From Albifimbria verrucaria (Eukaryota > Ascomycota > Sordariomycetes > Hypocreales > Stachybotryaceae): DNA of 64,000 nucleotides. Each line of letters opens with the position of its first letter. The first letter of the stretch is position 1. Location: NCBI GenBank assembly GCA_020081605.1, contig JAHREC010000009.1, positions 5,332,001-5,396,000 of the forward strand. Reading direction: 5' to 3'. Positions 58,901 through 64,000 of the stretch are shown piece after piece. Position numbers and translations under genes: made by a program. Below the pieces are notes generated by a model, which did not search any database, was not told where the DNA came from, and worked only from the letters and a program-made list of their open reading frames with translations.

Positions 58901-61900
58901 AGGACATAAAGCAAATATACAAAGCATTAAGGGTATTCGGTCAAGGTCTTGGGAGCACAGCAACTGAGCTTGAACGGAACGAAGCGTTTGGTGCCCTATC
59001 CGATGGTAACGATACCTTCTCATATCCTCACGAGCTTCGGACCCCTGCGGCTATCTACAACTGGGAGATTGGGTTTCAGTAAGTCCAGAATCCCTTCACA
59101 GCTATAGCTGTTCTCTCCATCGCCGGAGCGTGATGGTTTGTCAAAGCTAATATGTATAGTATCCCTGCAATGATCATGGATCGAGCAATGTCCGCGCAAC
59201 AATTTGATATAGCACTGAAATATGGTCGGTTCATCTTCGATCCGCGCCCAGCCTCCGACGACAGCTGGTACTGGAAGTGGCCTCCTTTGCTGCCTTTAAC
59301 CCGGCTTCATCATCCATTACAGACAAGGCGACAGTCGAAGAATGGAAATTGAACCCGTTCCATCCTCATGTTGTCGCGCGAGGTCGGCTACTGGCGTACA
59401 AGAAGTGGGTCATTATGAAGTATGTCGAGGTTCTCATTGCCTACGGTGACTTTTATTTCCGGCAAAACACACTTGAATCCATTCCTTTGGCCATTCAACT
59501 CTATATTGAAGCATCCCATGTCTTCGGTCCCAGGGGACAGTATGCTCCAGAGATTGGTCGCACACAGACCGATAGGTACGACGATTTGCAAAAATTCAAC
59601 TTTGATGCGCTCAGCAACATGAAGGTGGACATGGCGTACACATTTCCTTTGCCGCAACCGGCGAGGCGGAGTACGACGATGATACAGTTTTACCACTGGG
59701 TGCTGCCACTTCCGAATACTTCAAGTATTATTCAAATCCCAAACTTGTCGAGTTGAGATCGTTGATCGATGACCGCCTCACAAAGATTCAGAATTGTATG
59801 GACATCAACGGCGTGAAGCGAAAACTTGCCTTGTTTGAGCCTACAATGGATCCCAGAGCTCTTGTAGCAGCCATGGCACGGCCTGGAGCTTCTTTGACAA
59901 GCGTGCTGGGTAGCATGGATAGTCCCATGCCAAACTGTCGATTTCAGCATATCCTCTCTAAAGCGCTGCACCTCTGCCATGAGTTGAAAAAGTTTTCCAA
60001 GCTGTACATCACCATTAAGGAAAGAGGCGACGCGGAGGCTCTCGCTACGCTGAGAGCAAGTCAATACACGACGGTCCAGAGTATAATGAAGGGGTAAGAG
60101 ATATGGAGATTCAAGTCGCCAGGAAGGAGATGGAAGTAGCTCAGGATAGTCTTGTGGCGCCCCAGATGCGGTTGAACTACTACAGAGCGTTGATCAGGGA
60201 GCCTACCACGAGCGACTTTCAGGAAATAACACAGAGCATCGAGAGGCCGGCGGAAGGCGACAATCTGAGGCTCAACTCGCTCGAGAAGGATGAGCACGAA
60301 AACCACAAGAAATCAATGATAGCCAAAGCATCAGGTGAGGGTCTCAACTTCCTGACTGGTGTCCTGGAGGCGCTTCCTGAATTCTCGGAGAAAATACAGC
60401 CCTTTGGTATGGGCGTGGAAATCAAGATAGACGCCAAGAATATTGCTAAAATTTCCAAGTATGGCGCGAAGGCAGCAGGTGTCGTGGCCCAGGTCTTCGA
60501 GGCCAAGGCCAAGTCAGCAGCGCGGATAAACCTGTACACGTCTAGGCGTCATCAACGGACACTGGATGCCAACAATGCTGGGTATGAGATTCAGAACTTA
60601 AAGAAGCAAATAGAGCTTGTGCAGGCAAAGATCCAGGCAGCTGAGCACCATTCCGACTCGCAGCAGAGGTTCATCGAGCAAGCGTTGGAAGTGCAGGACT
60701 TCCTCCGCAGCAAATACACAGGTGAACAGCTTTACGTATGGTTGGAGAACAGTTACAAGAGCTATCACTACCAGGCATACAATCTGGCGTATGACATTGC
60801 CAAGAGAGCAGAGAAGGCGTACCAGTTCGAGTGTGGGAGTGATGGTCTCTCTTTCATCCAGTACGGATACTGGGAGGACGGCCGGAGTGGACTTGGGTGT
60901 GCGGAAGGGCTCTACCTGGACCTCAAGAGGCTAGAGCAGGCGCATCTCGCCAGCAAACCGTACGACTATGAGATTCTCAAGGACGTGTCTCTTCGAGAAC
61001 TCCAGCCTCTGCAACTCCTGCTCCTACGCGAGACGGGATACGCGGAGTTCGAGATTCCGGAGCTGGCATACGATCTGGACTTCCCGGGGCAGTACTTCCG
61101 CCGCATCAAGACAATATCCGTGTCGGTGGACTGCGCAGTGGCTCCGAACACGGGTGTGTGCTGCACTCTCCAGCTGCTCGAGCACAAGTACCGGACTAAG
61201 TCTGTGGTCAAGAACCCGGCACAATACGCACAGCAGGTGCCGGACGCGTTCCGCAGCGACAAGGTTCCCGTCGAGAGCGTCGCCATCAGCCGTGGGGTCA
61301 ATGACTCGGGTACATTTGAGCTGAACTTCAAGGATGAGCGCTTCCTCCCGTTTGAGGGCGCGGGTGCCATCAGCAAATGGAGCCTAGAGTTCCCTAGCGA
61401 GTTCCGGCACTTCGACTATGAGTCCATCAAGGACATCGTGTTGCACATTAGATATACGTCAAAATCAGGCGGTAGCCAGCTACAAACGAATGCGCTTGGC
61501 GCGGCCAGGAAGGCCCTGAAAGATGCCAGCAACGGCGGGCTGGTGGCCCTGCTGGACCTCCGCAATGACTTCCCAACTGAATGGGCGGCATTCGTAGCGG
61601 GCACTGGCAGCCATAAGATGAGCCTTCCAACACTTAGGGATAAACTCCCATTCTTTGCCCAGACGAATAAGCCAAAGGTGACCCAGGTGTCGATCTTGAC
61701 GAGCGACACTGGAATCAAGGGCTCGCAGTTGATGCTAGCGAGCGGACGCAAGGCCAGACAGGCATTCCCAGATGGACAGGGTGGAGCCTACTCGAATCCA
61801 GATTTGAAGCAATTCGACCTAGACTTCTCGGCAGAGTTAGGCGCAGACTGGAGTTTGGCATATTCGCCTAGTCCTCCGCGCCAGGAACCACTGGAGATGA

Positions 61901-61932
61901 TGTGGATGGCGATCAGCTACCATCTGGAGTGA
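52938..61932 (+). CDS. Homologue of insecticidal Tc-toxin A subunit (TcA/TcdA-like), with introns and frame breaks
   Basis: Bacterial TcA subunits form a pentameric cell-binding, pore-forming translocation channel for a TcB-TcC payload. Here about 9 kb encodes close to 2,950 residues, the size range of the family or slightly above. Landmarks: SPAAYFVDLLELL near 54264-54302, followed by RRPDLPFLQLS; a long uninterrupted block 55650-57649 covering the middle shell; the neuraminidase-like/receptor region from about 57789; a coiled-coil pore-forming region from about 60100; and the C-terminal TcB-binding-type region with DLDFPGQYFRRIK near 61076. Introns with canonical ends join in phase at 53428-53562, 57650-57781 and 59079-59159. 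Frame breaks not explained by introns lie near 54025, 54220, 54520, 54935, 55600, 58362, 58690, 59320, 59755 and 60095. The first 1 kb is less clearly TcA. No secretion signal is seen. It may be an active gene in a flawed assembly or a pseudogene. Confidence 0.87.
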
Positions 61933-62253
61933 TGCCGATATGGCCATGCTCCTTCTTATGTGCTATGAAATTAATATCCGAGCCCTGGTCCTTTTAATTT
62001 TCATATTAATAATAATTACCGATCAAAGTTTTTGTCCGAACTAATGATATTTATCCATCCTATCGATGCCATTTTCAGTTCCAGCCCCTTTGATAGCTTT
62101 TCTTAATGACCTACCCTAGACACATGCTTACGTCACGCCAAGTCCGACTGACGTATGCCCGTTTTGTCATATCTCGACCGAGGTTCAGTCCTACGGAAAT
62201 GACGGAATAGTCACTTGAGAGCTTAACCCAAGTAATAGAATTCTGTGTTCAAG
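61933..62253. other. Short intergenic region
   Basis: Only 321 bp between the toxin homologue and the GH16 gene on the same strand; it must hold the toxin 3' end and the GH16 promoter. No motif recognised. Confidence 0.45.
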
Positions 62254-63264
62254 ATGGGTTGGAGAGATCAACTGAAAAGGGTCAAACAGGAGTTTGACCA
62301 AATGGTTGGTGAACCTAACAGGCAGGAACAGCATCAGGGCTATCCTGGCAATCAGGGTCACCAACATCACCAGTGGCAGCCTCAACCTCCCCAACCACCC
62401 GCCAGCTGCGCCTCCGCAGCGATACTGGCAACTCAGAAGCCAAGCTGATATTCCAATTACCGCCGAATGGGATGCCAAGCTTGGGAACGGTCCCGACGGT
62501 TGGGGTAATCAGGAGTTACAGCATTATACTGCTGATCCTGCTAATGTGTTCTAGTATGTCGATGCGTCTTCAATTCTCCATCTGAATAGGATAAGATCAC
62601 TAAGTCTGGCAGTACCTCCGATGGAAAGCTTGTTCTACGGGCTGTTGCCAATCACGAAGCCCAAACTCCGGAGACACGATTTACTTCGGCTCGCCTAGTC
62701 AGCCGGCCGACTTTGGCGCGAGATAGCGGAGTACTTACGGCCGTCATTCTCTCTCCTTGTGCCGAGGGCATATGGCCGGCATTTTGGCTTCTCCCCAAGG
62801 AGCCCTTCTCCTGGCCGACAGATGGTGAGATTGACATCGCCGAAACGTGGAATGGAGACCACGAGAACAGGTCCTGCCTTCACTGGGGCTTTCACAACGA
62901 GCCTGACAAACACCGAGTCTTGGCCACCAGCATCCCAGATATGCATGCCAGGCCAGTACGGTACGATTTCGCGTGGGAGCAACCCAATGGCCAGCCGGGG
63001 CAGGGCCGAATGGTATGGTATATTGACGGTAAACCCGTCATGAAAGGGCATATCCCAGCGGGAACCCGACCCATGAGGGACATGACAGTTTTGCTCAATG
63101 TTGCTATGGGAGGCAATGTCTGTGCCGGTAAAGTGCCCGCAAACGGTTATTATGATATGGTCATATACACCATGTATATGGCTGAAGAACCTGAAAATGG
63201 TGGTTGGGGTCGGTTTAATGGCGACTGGCATCACCCAAACGTGCCTGAAGGAAATACTTATTAA
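62254..63264 (+). CDS. GH16 family glucanase-like protein without signal peptide
   Basis: Beta-glucan hydrolase or transglycosylase fold. ATG 62254 starts a charged helix (RDQLKRVKQEFDQMVGEPN) and a His/Gln/Pro-rich linker, not a signal peptide. The GH16 domain begins RYWQLRSQADIPITAEWDAK and has SARLVSRPTLARDSGVLTA, GIWPAFWLLP, the catalytic motif DGEIDIAETWNG with both acids, and MTVLLNVAMGGNVCAG. An intron of about 35-40 nt is likely at 62555-62589. Frame changes: in the CCC near 62398-62400 (one base surplus or two missing) and at the donor near 62553. The domain itself is otherwise complete to the stop at 63264. It could act in the cytosol or be exported unconventionally (inference). Confidence 0.85.
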
Positions 63265-64000
63265 TTACTTGTACTGAGATGGATATTCATTGATGAAACC
63301 AAGCCATCATGGACTTGACGACCTATTCTAGCACAAACGAAACCTTGATGGGCGAAGTAGGCCATCCTGGATGACCAAGTTATTTATGAAGGAATTATAG
63401 CACCACGAGGCTGGAGGTTTTCGGCTAATAACTATACCTGGAAAATATATGTAACTGAGTTAGATCATTTCAAATGTAGTGACATGTGCAGTTGCCATTA
63501 TCACGTCAACCTCTTCTTGATTGCTGTCAAGCTTGAACAGCGAGCAATGGCTCTTGAAGATTTTGACCCTTTTGGTTCATATTTTCCATCAACGCCACTA
63601 TATTTCTCTACTATTCAATTGAAATCATCGTGTAGCTTGTAGAATACAAGGGAGGGAGATTGACTATCACGACCAGCTGCTTTATGAGAATATACGACAC
63701 CTGCTTCCCCAAACGCACGAAGTTTGTCAAGGGGTCTGTCTCACATTTTAACACCCACCCCTACGTAAATACGAATACCATTTTATTTTCAAGAGTAACT
63801 GGTCCTACATTTGTGAACCTACTCCACTCATGAATAGGTCTCTTCTAATCTGCCAAATGTCCCTGTGCGTGAAATTTTATCAGACTGGAACTATGTTTGT
63901 TACCTTATGCAGAATTCGCACATGGGAGAATACAATTTTGACGAGGTTGCTGATAAGATGAAGCAAAAATGTATTTTTGAGTTCCCAACTTCGTGAAGCT
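63265..64000. other. Gene-free right edge
   Basis: No supportable gene. A short open stretch at about 63910-63994 could be the last exon of something, but without family signal I do not call it. Confidence 0.45.

Noticed and set aside
52938..61932. Bacterial contamination carrying a Tc toxin
   Set aside because: Canonical introns that splice in phase and flanking fungal genes on the same contig.
63900..63994. Possible last exon at the right edge
   Set aside because: Only about 30 codons, no family signal and no upstream exon that joins convincingly.
1..64000. Programmed ribosomal frameshifting as the cause of the frame changes
   Set aside because: Too many unrelated genes, different run compositions, no common slippery heptamer plus downstream structure; homopolymer miscalling is simpler.
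1..64000. Repeat-induced point mutation (RIP)
   Set aside because: RIP gives C-to-T stops in repeats. Here the defects are one-base length changes in single-copy genes.

Overview
This window is nuclear DNA of a filamentous ascomycete (Pezizomycotina). Genes lie on both strands, most carry short GT-AG introns of about 50-135 nt, a Zn2Cys6 regulator has a fungal-specific domain, a tRNA-Leu has an intron, and the families are typical of these fungi: AA9 lytic polysaccharide monooxygenases, DUF4246, GH16, a yeast-type amino-acid permease and a fungal AAA ATPase. I cannot name the genus from the sequence.

Layout. 1-479: 3' end of an FG-GAP/VCBS repeat gene. 2792-4754: amino-acid permease. 6067-8385 (+): Zn2Cys6 regulator. 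8741-9955 (-): short-chain dehydrogenase. 12438-14030 (+): FMN-dependent alpha-hydroxy-acid dehydrogenase with a signal peptide. 15061-17290: DUF4246 protein. 17891-19484: conserved fungal protein with a Lys/Glu-rich coiled-coil tail. 21112-22206: Cys-rich single-pass membrane protein. 22697-26103 (-): AAA ATPase. 26520-28810: STAND/NACHT-like protein. 29970-31737: multi-pass membrane protein. 32259-33077: Cys-rich single-pass surface protein. 33763-34547 (-): probable GPI-anchored protein. 36895-39034: flavin monooxygenase. 40291-40386: tRNA-Leu(UAA). 42434-43203: secreted DJ-1/PfpI protein. 44333-45062 (-) and 50735-51574 (+): two AA9 LPMOs. 47677-48880: ABHD12-type alpha/beta hydrolase. 52938-61932: a very large homologue of the A subunit of bacterial insecticidal Tc toxins, interrupted by introns. 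62254-63264: GH16 glucanase-like protein.

Two messages stand out. First, the ~9 kb TcA-like gene is a bacterial-type toxin component carrying at least three spliceosomal-type introns, so it is resident in the fungal genome. No TcB/TcC (Rhs-type) partner lies in the window. Second, almost every multi-kb gene is broken by single-base frame changes. Most of these behave as one missing base, usually in a short homopolymer, and the protein resumes immediately in the neighbouring frame. This is best read as homopolymer under-calling in the assembly, not as mass gene death, and it decides how all gene models here should be treated.

Functionally the right half (36-64 kb) is rich in secreted or surface enzymes (two LPMOs, PfpI protein, GH16) plus the toxin homologue. 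The left third has a regulator and two oxidoreductases side by side that may form a small catabolic or detoxification group. There is no complete secondary-metabolite cluster, CRISPR array or intact transposon.
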